Shown here piece by piece: positions 26,401 through 36,900 of a stretch of 43,524 nucleotides of DNA. Numbering within the stretch: position 1 is the first letter of the stretch; every line of letters begins with the position of its first letter. Under the pieces are notes generated by a model. It was given only the letters and a program-made list of their open reading frames with translations, did no database searches and was not told the origin of the DNA. A program made the translations under genes and the position numbers. The stretch comes from Prevotella sp. (GTDB lineage: Bacteria > Bacteroidota > Bacteroidia > Bacteroidales > Bacteroidaceae): NCBI GenBank assembly GCA_017934525.1, contig JAGBJJ010000073.1, positions 1-43,524 of the forward strand. The letters run 5' to 3'.

Positions 26401-29400
26401 CTGAAAGGCTCCATTGAGAGCACGCTGAATGACATCAAGCGCATATCGGGCGAGCTGCAAGACCTGTTTGACAAGCACGAAATAGCCAATGCCATTACTG
26501 CATTCGGCACAAACCTGGCAGAGAATATTGTAAAGAACCTGGCCGAGAAACTGCTGGAACGGCTTGACGACCTGGCTCATGAGGTATGGGGCAACGTCAA
26601 GTCGCAAATCATCAATCCGCTGATTGACACCCTGAAGAACAACATCCTGGAGGTTGTCAAGCGCATCATGACAGAGCATCTGAAAGAGCTGGTCAACAAG
26701 ATAACCGACCTAAGCCGCGACGCCAACTCCAACATCAGCAAACTGCTGGACAAACTGCCCACGCTGCGCGACTTGCTATCAGCTGAACGCCAGTTCATCA
26801 ACGAAGTGACAGCCATCATCAAGCGCAACGAGCAGTTGCAAAGCAAGGTGAAGAAAATCCTGCAGGAGACAAAAGGCAACATCACCAATCTGAATCAGTT
26901 GCCCAGGCTTTTCAAGGAGCTGGCAGGCGACCCGGTCTTCGCCAACAGTGTGAAAGACTTGAAGCTGCACATCAAGGTTGGCACAGAGCAATTGACCAGG
27001 GAACTGCAGAAACAGGCCGTCAAAGAGGCCGTGCAGTATGCCGAGTGCGTCAAGAGGGAACTCGACAAGCTGCCCTCCATCCAGATACCTTATTATTATA
27101 TAACGTGGCTGCAGTGCATCATCTGCGACGTGCTGGAGTATGTCCAGTCAGACAGGCGCCAGGCCAATGTTCTCACATTGGTAAAGAACCTCTACGATGA
27201 CATTCCCGAAGAGGTGAAGGACAAGGTGAGCGACATCCTGCCGCAACTGCCGCCCCTGCCAAAGGGCGGTTTCAGCAGTCTGACAGACAACATCAGATGC
27301 AGTTACGACCTGGACAACAAGTTCTGCAACGTGACACTACTCGACCTGAAACCCGACGGCAAGGACAACGACAAGGGAAAGGTGGACGTGGACTACCGTC
27401 TGCTGCTGCAGCTGTTCCTTTTCGTAGGCACCTACGGACCGGATGCCGAGGAAGGCTTCGACGATGCTGAAGACGAGCCCGACAGCGACCGCACCGACGT
27501 GGTGACCACTGGCGACGACGCAGAGAAAGAAGAAGAAGGGCGCCCGGCCCTCTATCTGATAGTCAGGCTACAGGGACACCTGGACCTGACATTCAAGTTG
27601 GGCGACAACCACACTCTGGATATCGAGCTGGACGGTGCCATCGGCGAAGGTGTCGAACAAACCGACAAGAAGACCGGCAACGGCAAGGAGGTCAGCAAAC
27701 TGAACGAGAAGCACATCGGCTTCTGCCTGACGCGGAAAGACCCCGACAAGGGCGACCTCTCCGTGTTCCACGGGTTGGGCTCGACAAAGGGACTGGGCGG
27801 ACGTGCCATCCTGCATTTCCAGCGCAAGGACAAAGACTCCGCCGGCAATGCCAACCCGCTGAAGGTGCTCAACACCACCTACCTGGATATCAACATCGGC
27901 AACTACCCACAGACGGCCTATGTGCTGTATAACTACAGCTATCCGGAAAACGTGGCCAAAGCCCTCGGTTTGAAGAACGGCGAAGACAGCGTCGCGGGGT
28001 TCACCGCAGGCTATCTGGGCAGCATCAACGACATGGAGTTTGTGCTGAAACTGCGCAACAACAGTTTCTTCGGCATTCTCATCAAAGACGATATCTCAGC
28101 GAAGTTCAGCCTGAGTCTGCTCTACGACTACCTGAAGGGCTTCAAGATAGGCGGCGGCTACAGCTTCCACTACGACATTGACTGCTCAGGACTGAAGCTC
28201 GGCAGTCTGACGATGCAGAGCCTGAGCATCGACATCGGCAGTCTGGACATGGACTGGGGAACGCTACACCTCGGCACCGGCTCGTCGTTCTCGCTCGACT
28301 TCAGTGCCATCGCCTTCTCATTTGAGAATCTGGGCCTCGGCTTCAACCTGAATATTCTGAAGCCCGACTTCAGCATGGGCGACTGGGACTTCGGCGTCAA
28401 CTTCAAATTCCCCGACGGCATTGGCATCGCCATCGACACGACCGGCGTGAAAGGTGCCGGACTCATATCCTACACACCGTCCACGGGAGTGCTCTTCGGC
28501 GTCTTAGATCTGGAGATTATCGACAAGTTTGGCGTGTCGGCCCTGCTGCTTGCCGACTTAGGCATTGTGGAAGGCCACTACTTCAGTCTGGTAGCCATGA
28601 TATCGGCCCGCTTCTCGCCCGGCATCCCCCTGTCGATGGGATTCACCCTGACCGGCATCGGCGGCAGCATCGGCCTGCAGCGCATGATAGACCGCACAGC
28701 CATTCAGAATGCCGTCTACGCAGGCACTCTGGGCAGCGTCTTCTTCGTCGAGAACCTGTCAGAGCACATGGCAGAGATGATTTCCACCTGCGAAAGCATC
28801 TTCCCCTCCAAGCAGAAGCAGTTCTTCTTGGGTCTGCTGGCCCAGATCAGCTATGAGCCGGTGTTGTCGTGCTCGTTTGGCGTGTTCCTCCAGCTGCCTG
28901 ACCCGACGATGATTATGATTGTCGGCATGCTGAAGGTGTCAATCAGCGACACCGACATCATCCGCATCAATGTATGCTTTGCCGGCGGCATCGATTTCTC
29001 GCAGGGCATCTGGTTCGACGCAGCCATTGTTGACTCTGAGATAGTAGGTATCAAGCTGGAAGGCAGCATGGCGTTCCGCCTCTACTGGGGTGGCAGCGCC
29101 AAAGGCTTCCTGCTCTCCATCGGCGGTTTCCACCCTGCCTATAAGCCTGAGGAGGCCATGAATGTGTCGCAGATGAAGCGAGTGGCCATGAAGCTCGACT
29201 ACAAGGTGCTGAAGGTCAGCCTGGAGACGTATCTGGCCATCACGTCGAACACATTCCAGATAGGTGCTCGCCTCGACATCAGGATTGGTTGGAAGAAGTT
29301 CGGCATTACCGGCTATGCCGGCTTCGACGCCCTGTTCCAGTTTGACCCGTTCATGTTTATGTTCGACATCGAGGCTGGCATGGCCGTCAAGTGTGGCAGC

Positions 29401-30177
29401 TGGACGCTCATGTCCATCGACGTGAAACTGTCGCTGTCCGGCCCCCAGCCGTGGCGTGCTTCGGGCTCAGCCAAGTTCAAATTCATCTTTATTCCCATCA
29501 AGGTATCGTTCGACATTGAATGGGGACAGAAACGGCAGGAGCTGCCTAAAAAGCAGATTGAGGTGCTGCCCCTCTTCGAGGAAGAGCTGACCAAGATTCA
29601 GAACTGGAGTGCCGAGACAGGCAGCCGCGACAAAGAGGTGAACTTACTGCAGTCGGCCAGCCAGTCTGAGGAGATGGTTATCGACCCCTCGGGCACGCTC
29701 TCCTTCAACCAGAGTGCCATACCGCTGAACCTCGACCGCCCGATGGATCTTTGCAACAACGCCGTGCCTACCGACGTGAACAACATAGTGATCAAGGGCT
29801 TCAGCGTAGGCAGTTGCCAGTATGAGGCCAAGGAAGAACAGCTGGAGGTCAACGACTTTGCACCGGCCCTCTACTTTGCAATGGACAATAAAGACAAGCT
29901 GAAGTCTCCCTCATACGTAAGCTATCACAGCGGTGTCACGATGGGCGGGCTTGACAAACGCAAGACCGACATGAAGTCGGCCAAGGAAATCAACCCACCC
30001 ACCTACGAACTGGTGACCGGGACCTTCCGTTCGACAGCCAGCAGTGACACGACAAGCAGAAGCAGCAAACGAAACGTCTACAACGTGAAAGCAACCGCCA
30101 ACAACAGTGTGGCATATCAGCGTACTGACAAAGAGTCGTTCGAGCGCTACGTGGAAAGGCTGGATTCTATTTACTAA
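23401..30177 (+). CDS. Giant helical plus DUF6603-like protein (2258 aa)
   Basis: The protein has no signal peptide (MVSQGIQSDTIVTKVLDLLK). Residues 1 to about 1285 are almost wholly helical: long heptad-like runs rich in Lys, Glu, Leu and Ala (for example EEANQLKKKGDQAITQTY and LKSQLKEAKNAFEKSISNF), consistent with extended coiled coils. A very acidic linker lies at about 1345-1380 (DDAEDEPDSDRTD). After it come beta-rich repeats with alternating Leu/Ile and Ser/Asp (GLKLGSLTMQSLSIDIGSLD). Then, at about 1640-1920, there is a block matching my memory of DUF6603: MGFTLTGIGGSIGLQRMIDR, ending GGFHPAYKPEE. The tail (about 2065-2258) is polar. The family has no function known to me. The gene leads a four-gene operon, 15 bp before the next gene. 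A scaffold, conduit or filament is possible but unproven. Confidence 0.8.
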   Translation: MVSQGIQSDTIVTKVLDLLKKTKEALVADLENEFVSVRQTALELRLSADATASNSLAAYYDEVQKSFDLIDAVFAKVGYDISHYDQLSELKGNINKLIDETAALGESIRKAVRNYHDDNSLDGDEVAALLDEGVPRIQNILTLVKDISNTEWSRVEAELNQSAADVGTKVKNQFFSKDFARAILDHILITLLKNAKVIFKDEIDYVKLTLTNEVEELTGSAKDLASQIEQRLTKELKAASVAAEDLQQALHLLLKETLDEANRLEARVSQELKQSLQQAKQDFNNVYAKVAHALSVTHAILDFLGILKEKEITLKLPKKLKAIVSDLQGKIDAGKDGFADAVTSLNSKIEASRETLASGVAYVNTTIDNGLSEASQLLANKTNMLAGELSGSMKITQEMTGMSVAAVGAVNVQMLTMDMYTDQIAKDTKKALSYLSNGLQTYTNNANDVVASVAKLANERLETLKNFEYPIKIEIIDWKSLKKLFTQPVEHFKALYPINTVEDAEDLMRRIMGILHNINPDIPDFSSLRSLLEDLLRQLQQRMMQLMSEAKAKGREVVQEIWNHFQPLITTIRKVIDMLKEFALALKDQMFDVLNDVKGEVKSVVKTVNEELAELQRQFKEEANQLKKKGDQAITQTYKNLSEVYNAIDENASQIVKQMKQAATSAGQAADDMAQATAAATEEWRAKLPKLPKLAKLNLPRLSRNALTEPLISAVEDAWEETEGINVRIDLSSIIQLSKDIEQVKTSFKAINKDYYEALRLISKSHIAGFSMPKIDISKKDLTKGLFDTSSIDTLIPKGIQIPDIAAIVEETALPELKAWAYGVVSSIKTVTNVDVWRKRMDTVVAQLQAEFQSDMSNITGLISKEGALQVINHAGAVKAQLASELSITDYITIVRTAVDDVVLPNPEYYFTTFKRCILNILSALTKKLMACLKNLKSQLKEAKNAFEKSISNFQEQVLKQLTLKINDFEKQITDIKDVADRKKEAAKAKALQYCNDIKALKGSIESTLNDIKRISGELQDLFDKHEIANAITAFGTNLAENIVKNLAEKLLERLDDLAHEVWGNVKSQIINPLIDTLKNNILEVVKRIMTEHLKELVNKITDLSRDANSNISKLLDKLPTLRDLLSAERQFINEVTAIIKRNEQLQSKVKKILQETKGNITNLNQLPRLFKELAGDPVFANSVKDLKLHIKVGTEQLTRELQKQAVKEAVQYAECVKRELDKLPSIQIPYYYITWLQCIICDVLEYVQSDRRQANVLTLVKNLYDDIPEEVKDKVSDILPQLPPLPKGGFSSLTDNIRCSYDLDNKFCNVTLLDLKPDGKDNDKGKVDVDYRLLLQLFLFVGTYGPDAEEGFDDAEDEPDSDRTDVVTTGDDAEKEEEGRPALYLIVRLQGHLDLTFKLGDNHTLDIELDGAIGEGVEQTDKKTGNGKEVSKLNEKHIGFCLTRKDPDKGDLSVFHGLGSTKGLGGRAILHFQRKDKDSAGNANPLKVLNTTYLDINIGNYPQTAYVLYNYSYPENVAKALGLKNGEDSVAGFTAGYLGSINDMEFVLKLRNNSFFGILIKDDISAKFSLSLLYDYLKGFKIGGGYSFHYDIDCSGLKLGSLTMQSLSIDIGSLDMDWGTLHLGTGSSFSLDFSAIAFSFENLGLGFNLNILKPDFSMGDWDFGVNFKFPDGIGIAIDTTGVKGAGLISYTPSTGVLFGVLDLEIIDKFGVSALLLADLGIVEGHYFSLVAMISARFSPGIPLSMGFTLTGIGGSIGLQRMIDRTAIQNAVYAGTLGSVFFVENLSEHMAEMISTCESIFPSKQKQFFLGLLAQISYEPVLSCSFGVFLQLPDPTMIMIVGMLKVSISDTDIIRINVCFAGGIDFSQGIWFDAAIVDSEIVGIKLEGSMAFRLYWGGSAKGFLLSIGGFHPAYKPEEAMNVSQMKRVAMKLDYKVLKVSLETYLAITSNTFQIGARLDIRIGWKKFGITGYAGFDALFQFDPFMFMFDIEAGMAVKCGSWTLMSIDVKLSLSGPQPWRASGSAKFKFIFIPIKVSFDIEWGQKRQELPKKQIEVLPLFEEELTKIQNWSAETGSRDKEVNLLQSASQSEEMVIDPSGTLSFNQSAIPLNLDRPMDLCNNAVPTDVNNIVIKGFSVGSCQYEAKEEQLEVNDFAPALYFAMDNKDKLKSPSYVSYHSGVTMGGLDKRKTDMKSAKEINPPTYELVTGTFRSTASSDTTSRSSKRNVYNVKATANNSVAYQRTDKESFERYVERLDSIY

Positions 30178-30192
30178 AAAAACTATCAGACC

Positions 30193-33100
30193 ATGGCTAT
30201 ATATTTATTTCCTTATCTCAGAAAAGGTATCAGTAACGGCATCACCAAAGGTGAGCTGAAGGCGGGAAAGACGCGGGCCGAGCTCGACGTAAAGCTTTCC
30301 GTGGACTATCACCGTGTAGACAGGCAGAAGAAAGCGGAAACGCCAAAGGCCGTAACCATCCAGCTGATAGGTCCCGCCGACGTGAAATCGCTCAACAAAC
30401 GGGCCGTGAGCCACTTCTTCCCCCCCGAGAGTGCAGCCATCAAGATGACCAGCGTCTATATGCCCTACATGGAGTTTTTCGAGGAAGACTTGCCTTGGCG
30501 CTATACGCCGCTGCCAGTGGAAAGAGACGCCGCCAACAAAGAAGTGGTGCTGCCATGGATGGCGTTGATTGCCGTGCGCAAGGAGGAGGTGAGCTTCAGA
30601 ATAAGCAGCGCAGGCATCAGGATTGCCACGCTGAACATCAGCGACCAGCAGCGCTTCAGCGAGATTTTTGCACAGAGGGAGGCTCTGCTGCATTCGGCAC
30701 ACGTGCAAATTGAGTCGGCACGGGCGGTCAGCGACGTGGATGCTGTGCTTACGGATAATCCTGACTGCGGCATCTCGCGACTATTCTGCATGAGCACATT
30801 GACACCCGACACGGAGTACTACGCCCTGCTCATCCCCGTCTTCGAGTCGGGCCGCCTGGCCGGTCTGGGCCTGAGCACCGCTCAGGTGAGTGCCAACACG
30901 CTGGCATGGAGCGCCAAGGCCGACGGCTGGACGCAGCAGGCCAACGAAGGACAGCACCCCGACGGATGGTCGTTCCCCGTATATTACCGATGGAAGTTCC
31001 TGACGGCCAAGACAGGCGATTTCAAGTCGCTGGCTGAGAAACTGGCCTTCACCAGCGCCAACGACTACAAGACATTGGCGTCGAGCCTTACCGTCGACAT
31101 CTCATCGTCAGGCCTGCCCGACTACGAAAGCAAGCGGCCAAGCGGTAAAGAAGAGGTGATTGACGTGCAGGCCGCCCTGAAGCTGATGGGCACTGCCGGA
31201 AGCAGCAGGACAGAGAGCCAGGACTATCGCCGATGCCTGAAAGACTTGCTGAAGGACAACCCCGTATTCCAGGAGAATGCGACAGGTGCCGCCAACGAGA
31301 AGGAAGACCCGTGGGTGGTGCCGCCGATTTATGGTGCCCGGCAGGTGCTGGCCACCGCACTTGACACACAAACGGGAGCCAACAAGCTGGTGAGTGAGGT
31401 CAACCTGCAGCTGTCGAACCGCATTGTGGCCGGCATGGGCAGCTCCGTCGTCAAGGAAAACCAAGAACAGTTTGTCAATCGGGCCTGGCGTAAGGTGGAG
31501 AAAATCAATGAGGTGAACCAGAAAATCAGGGAGTACTACCAGATACTGCAAGCCAACAAGCAGGCCCAGAAGAAGTACGACTTCAAGAGCCTGCGCAGTA
31601 AGAAAGACCGAATACAAGTGACCGACAAACGCCGTGCCCTGGGACTTGACGTCACCTACCGCACCCTCCAGGCATCAGGCATCTTCAAACGTAACGTCAC
31701 GGCCGAGCGGCTGCTGGAACAGGCTTCGGCGGATCCCAAGCTTGTCAGCCGAATGGTGAAACGCGGCATCACGCCGTCAGAGATTCTCAGCATCTTCGAT
31801 AGTAAGATGTGGAGCGAGCGTGCCAAAAAGGAGAACCGCAACCTGGCCATCATCAACAGTTTCAAACAGAACAGACAGTTTATCGGTCCCTTCGAGGACT
31901 ACGATTATCTGGAGGACCTGCTGGATCTGGAATACTACAAACAGCAGTTCAGCTTCACCTCGGAGGCCGGGCGTGAATATCTGACGCCCGTGAGTGGCGG
32001 CATGAGCGATGAAGACTACCACGCTGCGTTCGACATGGCAGCCACGGCGGCGAAGTCGCTGTATTACACAGTTGTGAAGTCTACGTTGGCAGCCATTCCG
32101 AAAGGGTCACTCCTGGACAAGACCGACAACAACAAGAAGTTGCGTCCCATGCAGCTGCAGCTGAAGACACCTGCAGGACCGGGCTTCCTGCTCAGACAGA
32201 GTGACGCCCTCATCCTGGGCGGCAGCAAAGCCTTGGCCGTGGAGTACAAGGAATGGCAGAAGGACACAAAGGCAACGACGCAGAAATATCTGTACATCAC
32301 GTCGTGGGACAAGCTGGAATCAAACTTCCCTGGCAAAGTGACCTATTGGCTGAAGACGCCGGCCCGCTCGGTGAGACTGCAGAGGCAGGGCAATGTCTTT
32401 AAGCCCATGAACAATTCTAACTGGTGGCATAACATCCCCTTTCATTACAAAACTCTGACCTCTCTGCCGTTTTATCAGGATCTGGTGCGATTCAGACAGG
32501 TGTTTGCCGAATTATATGGCTGGGTTTTCTTAAGGTCGAACAGCGGTCGCTGTTCCCTGTTTACCCTGGCCGACGGGAGGACACTGGTGGTAGACTGGTC
32601 GCTGAAAAAAAATTTTGTAGACTTCTACCTCTATCCGGCCAATACAACGGTGAAGGTGAAGAAGCTCAACAGCGCTTATATCATGCCTTTCCGCTTTGCC
32701 TACAACGACGCCACAATGAAGTTCAACGGGCATGTAAACTCCGACAAAAACAGCATCGAACTGAAAATCTCACAACTCCACAACGCGCTCGACGAAGTGA
32801 TACGAATGCTTGAAAACATCGAACGCGTCCGATGGGAGCCAAACTATGTGGAGATAGCTGATCTGAACGAGCAGACGGCGGGGGTCAAGGTGATCAGGGC
32901 GCAGGAGATAGCCGACAAGCCTGGTTACGACGACGATGACTATGGCGACCAGGCGGGCGAGAACCTTCCGAAGCAAGTGGCCGAAAAGGTGAGCCAGGTG
33001 GCTGGCAGCATCGGCAAATGGCTGGAGCGCGACATGGTTGAGCAGCAGGACAGCGGGAAAGCCAAGCCTATATCAGACATAGACCCCAATCAGCTGGCAG

Positions 33101-33885
33101 CAGAACGCATAGCCGAAATCATCAGCACCTACGGCGACACCGAAGATAACCAGGTGGAGGTCAACTGCGACAGCAAATATCCTGTGATGGCCTATCCCGA
33201 CTTTCTGGACCCGACGTTCTTCTACTTACGACAGTTGTCGGAGGCCTACGTCCTGCCGTCGTCAGGCAGTCTGGGCAAGAACACCATCACGTGCTTCGTG
33301 ACCAATCCTGCGTTTGAAGAGGCATTCCTGATGGGTATGAATACCGAGATGGGCCGCGAGCTGCTCTGGCGCGAGTACCCCACCGACCAGCGCGGCTCAT
33401 ACTTCCGCAAGTTCTGGGACCAGTTGGAGCTACCCCTTAAAAAAGATTTGGAGAAAAAGTATTACGACGTGCAGGCGCTGCACCAATGGAAAGCACCCCT
33501 GGGCCAGAACCACACTGCAGGCAAGCAGTCGATGACGGTGTTTGCCATCAAGGGCGAGCTGATGCAGGCCTACCCGAAGACGGCCGTCTATCTGGCCACG
33601 TCCAACTATCTGGCCAACCGCGAGAAGGCGGCCAAGGAGCGCATCAGCGCCGAGATGATGTCGTGGCTGTCGGAAAGCACATGCCTCATAGGCTTCAAGG
33701 CAAGCCTCGACGTGCTGCGCGGCAAACTGCTGGTGTTCGAACAGGAGCGCGGCAACCTGCAGTACAGGCTGGCTGCGACGGCCGGCAGCACCGTCAATGA
33801 CAGCATGCTCATCAATGGCGGCTACATCAAGCTTGAGACGCCCACCATCTACACCATCTCGCTGAGTCAGTTGATGAAAATATAA
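30193..33885 (+). CDS. Conserved uncharacterised protein (1230 aa), giant-gene operon
   Basis: There is no signal peptide or membrane segment. An N-terminal region (1-190) is followed by FCMSTLTPDTEYYALLIPVF (about 199-218) and FPVYYRWKFLTAKTGDFKSL (about 261-280). VNLQLSNRIVAGMGSSVV lies at about 402-419. Near the C-terminus is MGMNTEMGRELLWREYPTDQ followed by RGSYFRKFWD (about 1047-1076). I remember very similar phrases in proteins annotated only as hypothetical in actinobacteria, cyanobacteria and myxobacteria, so these look like family signatures. An acidic, low-complexity segment lies near 910-940. The gene starts 15 bp after the DUF6603-like gene and ends 22 bp before the next, indicating co-transcription. 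Function unknown. Confidence 0.75.
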   Translation: MAIYLFPYLRKGISNGITKGELKAGKTRAELDVKLSVDYHRVDRQKKAETPKAVTIQLIGPADVKSLNKRAVSHFFPPESAAIKMTSVYMPYMEFFEEDLPWRYTPLPVERDAANKEVVLPWMALIAVRKEEVSFRISSAGIRIATLNISDQQRFSEIFAQREALLHSAHVQIESARAVSDVDAVLTDNPDCGISRLFCMSTLTPDTEYYALLIPVFESGRLAGLGLSTAQVSANTLAWSAKADGWTQQANEGQHPDGWSFPVYYRWKFLTAKTGDFKSLAEKLAFTSANDYKTLASSLTVDISSSGLPDYESKRPSGKEEVIDVQAALKLMGTAGSSRTESQDYRRCLKDLLKDNPVFQENATGAANEKEDPWVVPPIYGARQVLATALDTQTGANKLVSEVNLQLSNRIVAGMGSSVVKENQEQFVNRAWRKVEKINEVNQKIREYYQILQANKQAQKKYDFKSLRSKKDRIQVTDKRRALGLDVTYRTLQASGIFKRNVTAERLLEQASADPKLVSRMVKRGITPSEILSIFDSKMWSERAKKENRNLAIINSFKQNRQFIGPFEDYDYLEDLLDLEYYKQQFSFTSEAGREYLTPVSGGMSDEDYHAAFDMAATAAKSLYYTVVKSTLAAIPKGSLLDKTDNNKKLRPMQLQLKTPAGPGFLLRQSDALILGGSKALAVEYKEWQKDTKATTQKYLYITSWDKLESNFPGKVTYWLKTPARSVRLQRQGNVFKPMNNSNWWHNIPFHYKTLTSLPFYQDLVRFRQVFAELYGWVFLRSNSGRCSLFTLADGRTLVVDWSLKKNFVDFYLYPANTTVKVKKLNSAYIMPFRFAYNDATMKFNGHVNSDKNSIELKISQLHNALDEVIRMLENIERVRWEPNYVEIADLNEQTAGVKVIRAQEIADKPGYDDDDYGDQAGENLPKQVAEKVSQVAGSIGKWLERDMVEQQDSGKAKPISDIDPNQLAAERIAEIISTYGDTEDNQVEVNCDSKYPVMAYPDFLDPTFFYLRQLSEAYVLPSSGSLGKNTITCFVTNPAFEEAFLMGMNTEMGRELLWREYPTDQRGSYFRKFWDQLELPLKKDLEKKYYDVQALHQWKAPLGQNHTAGKQSMTVFAIKGELMQAYPKTAVYLATSNYLANREKAAKERISAEMMSWLSESTCLIGFKASLDVLRGKLLVFEQERGNLQYRLAATAGSTVNDSMLINGGYIKLETPTIYTISLSQLMKI

Positions 33886-33907
33886 ACCATAGAAATATAA
33901 ACTGATT

Positions 33908-36900
33908 ATGAGGACCACATATCAAGAGTCTCTGCGGAAAGAGACGAGCCAGAAGTTTTCACGCAAGGATGTCAACACGTCGCTGCTGATGTTCCCCGTC
34001 CGACTGGAGACAAAGTTCAAGATGAAGAGTCTGGAGAAGATCCACGAGCCCGACAGAGTGTACTACACGTTCTGCGAGCTGTGGGCTGTGCTGCGCCGCT
34101 TGCAGAGCTCGTCAGAGGAACGCGTGCTGCAACAAATGGAGCGACTGCAGGCCGAACTGGAGCGGCTGGACATCATCTACAAGGAAGACAAGGGCATGCT
34201 GCGGATGCTGATGAAGAAGATGCGCAGCATCATGCCCACCGTTGACCTGTGCGACCGCTGGACGGAGCTGCAAGCGATTCTGGACGACGTGACCGTGAGC
34301 TGCTCTGTAAAAGACAATGAGTCGACACTGCTGCTCAACGAGATGGATCACTACACGCGGCTGCTCGTCAACACATGTAAGACGCCACCCTACAGCGGCT
34401 ACAAGCGTCTGCAGATGAACGGTATCTACTCACAAACCGTGAAGTTCAGGATGGCACTGAAACACTACCGGCAGTGCTACCGCTTCATCCTCGACATTGA
34501 GGGCAAGGTGAAACAGCTGCCGGCTTTCCTCAACAAGAAGCAGTATCACAAATTCGAAAGGCTCATCGAGCAGTGGGCGGCATTGGCCGACAGCCAGACA
34601 CTGATGGAAAACTTCCAGACGACGATGAAGAAGAATACCGTGTGCAAGGCTCAAGCCGACCTGCAGTATTTCGTGCAGCAGAAGCTGGCGCCCTGCCTGG
34701 CCCGCATCAAGCGCGACAAAGACCACCTGCTCTCTCTGATGGCAGGCAAGCTGAGGCGACGGGCGATAAATCCGGGAAAACCTCAGCCGTATGAGAGTCT
34801 GAAGCGCTACACCGTGCTGGCCACCATGCTGATGAGTCTGGAAATCAAGCGCAAGCGCGGCGTGCACCTGCCCGACCTTCAGGCAGAGATACTGAGGAAA
34901 GTGAAAACGCTGGCCGACTGCACATACTTCCGTTATGAGTGCGAGCGAACGTGGGTCGGCGGACTGTTCGACGTGATGAACCGCCGTATGTCGGCGGGCA
35001 CCAAGGTGACGGTGCTCGACAAGCAGTGGCTCCATGCGCACGATGAAATGCTCAGGCGGAGCACCGGCCGACAAGGCTGCCCGCCGCTGCGCCACTACGG
35101 CAAGAAGGAAAAGGTGCTCTGCGTGCGCATCTATCCCGACGTGCTGGCACTTACACAAAGTGTCAGACAGCTCACCAAAGCTGAGTATGAGACGGGCAAG
35201 GACTTCTGGCTGAAATACATCTTCTCTGACGACACCAGCTACAAGAACTCGCTGTGGGCGGCGGTGTGCGACCTCTATCCGCCGCATCGGGCAGCCTTCA
35301 TTCTCAGGCAGACCTTCCCCTCGGCCAACTATCATATCATCTGCCGGCGGGCCCGCCAGTTCCACGACGACCAACTGACCGAGGCGGACTTCGTCAAAGA
35401 GATTGACGAGAACTTCCTGAACTCGTTCCCTACGACCTATGTCGACAGCAACGAGACGATGTTCACCGTGCCGGCCACCAACCTACTGCCTGACCGCTTC
35501 ATCCTGCAGGCCACGCTGAAGCTGAGCGACAGCAGGCGCACCACCATGACCCAATACGGTCACCGCCTGCCCACCAGCCTGCAAGTAGGAATCGACATGA
35601 ACAACCTGGAAAACGCTGCCTCTGAGCAGAACGAGCAGCTCTACCTGAACGGCAGCCTGCGGTGGATGACCGACTACGACGAGGCCGAGCACATGGGCAT
35701 GGCCATCACGCTGCCGCTGGAGCACTTCACTGCGGTTGTGGGCAGCAAGAAAAAACGCGTGTTCCAGTTCGACTCCATCTTTGTCTACGGCGTTCACGAG
35801 GCACCTGCCGACGAGTGCAGCAACATTCTGCAACAGCTTTTTGACGCCCACCTCTACAGCGAAGAGGCCATCGACCTCATCCCGTCGCAGACGGCCACCA
35901 ACATCCTGACCGACGACGACGAGGGCTATGCCTACGACAGCGGCGAAGAGGCGCAGCGCGAGCGATTCAAATATCAGGCACAAAACTGTGTCACGCCTTA
36001 CAGGATGACCGCCAAGGAAGACCTGAAACTGCTCAACATGCTGTTCTGCATGGACAAGAGCGTGCTGGGCAACATCAAAAACCCGTCGGGCAAGCGACAG
36101 CGTGAAGTGGAAAATGCCAGGATGGTGAACAGTGCCCTGCTGAGCATCATCGACAACGCTGCCGTCAAAATCATCAACAACACACCACTGCTGAGAGACT
36201 ACTTCGTCAACGACGTGCTGCCACGAGGGCCTTTCCCCATGATACGCATCAGCAACCAGCCCTACGGCATACTACCGGCGTGCGACTTCAAGCACCTGAA
36301 CTTCAGCCATTCCTCGCCGTTGTGGATGGTAAGGAAGCTGCTGCTGACGCTCACCGTCCACTGGAACAGCATCACCCGCTTCGTGGAGTACAGCGGCGGA
36401 CAGGCAGGCAGTGATGCCGACACGGTCAACAATGCCGGACTGCAACAATATCTGGCTGCCATCAGTTGCACACCGGCCAGCACATCGCTGTGGAAACGCA
36501 AGATTTTCGGCGACAAGACACTGATTGACCCTGCGTTCTTCAGAGGCGAGAAGCGCGAACATCAGCTGGCCGAACTGCTGGACCTGGCTCACTCGCTGGG
36601 ACTGGAAATCACCATGGACGAGCTGAAAAGCTACGTGCCCCACTACAACGAGATTCCGCTGATTCCTGACGACGAAGGCGCTGACACCAGCAAGACGTTT
36701 GTAAAAACCAGCGACGGCCGGTTTACCGGCATCATCCGCCAACTGCGCGCCAAGGGTATCACCACACAGCAACTGTCCGACGAGGAACTGAACCAACACA
36801 TCATCGAGTTCTTCGACCTCTTTGCCTACCGGCTAGACTGCTGGCTGATGGGACTGCTGAGCAACAAAATCAGGACACGCATGGAGAAAGGCACCCACCG

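Noticed and set aside
34430-35374. A 314-codon open frame opposite the 1743-residue gene
   Set aside because: Antisense, His/Leu/Val-biased, and in the middle of a continuous conserved gene.
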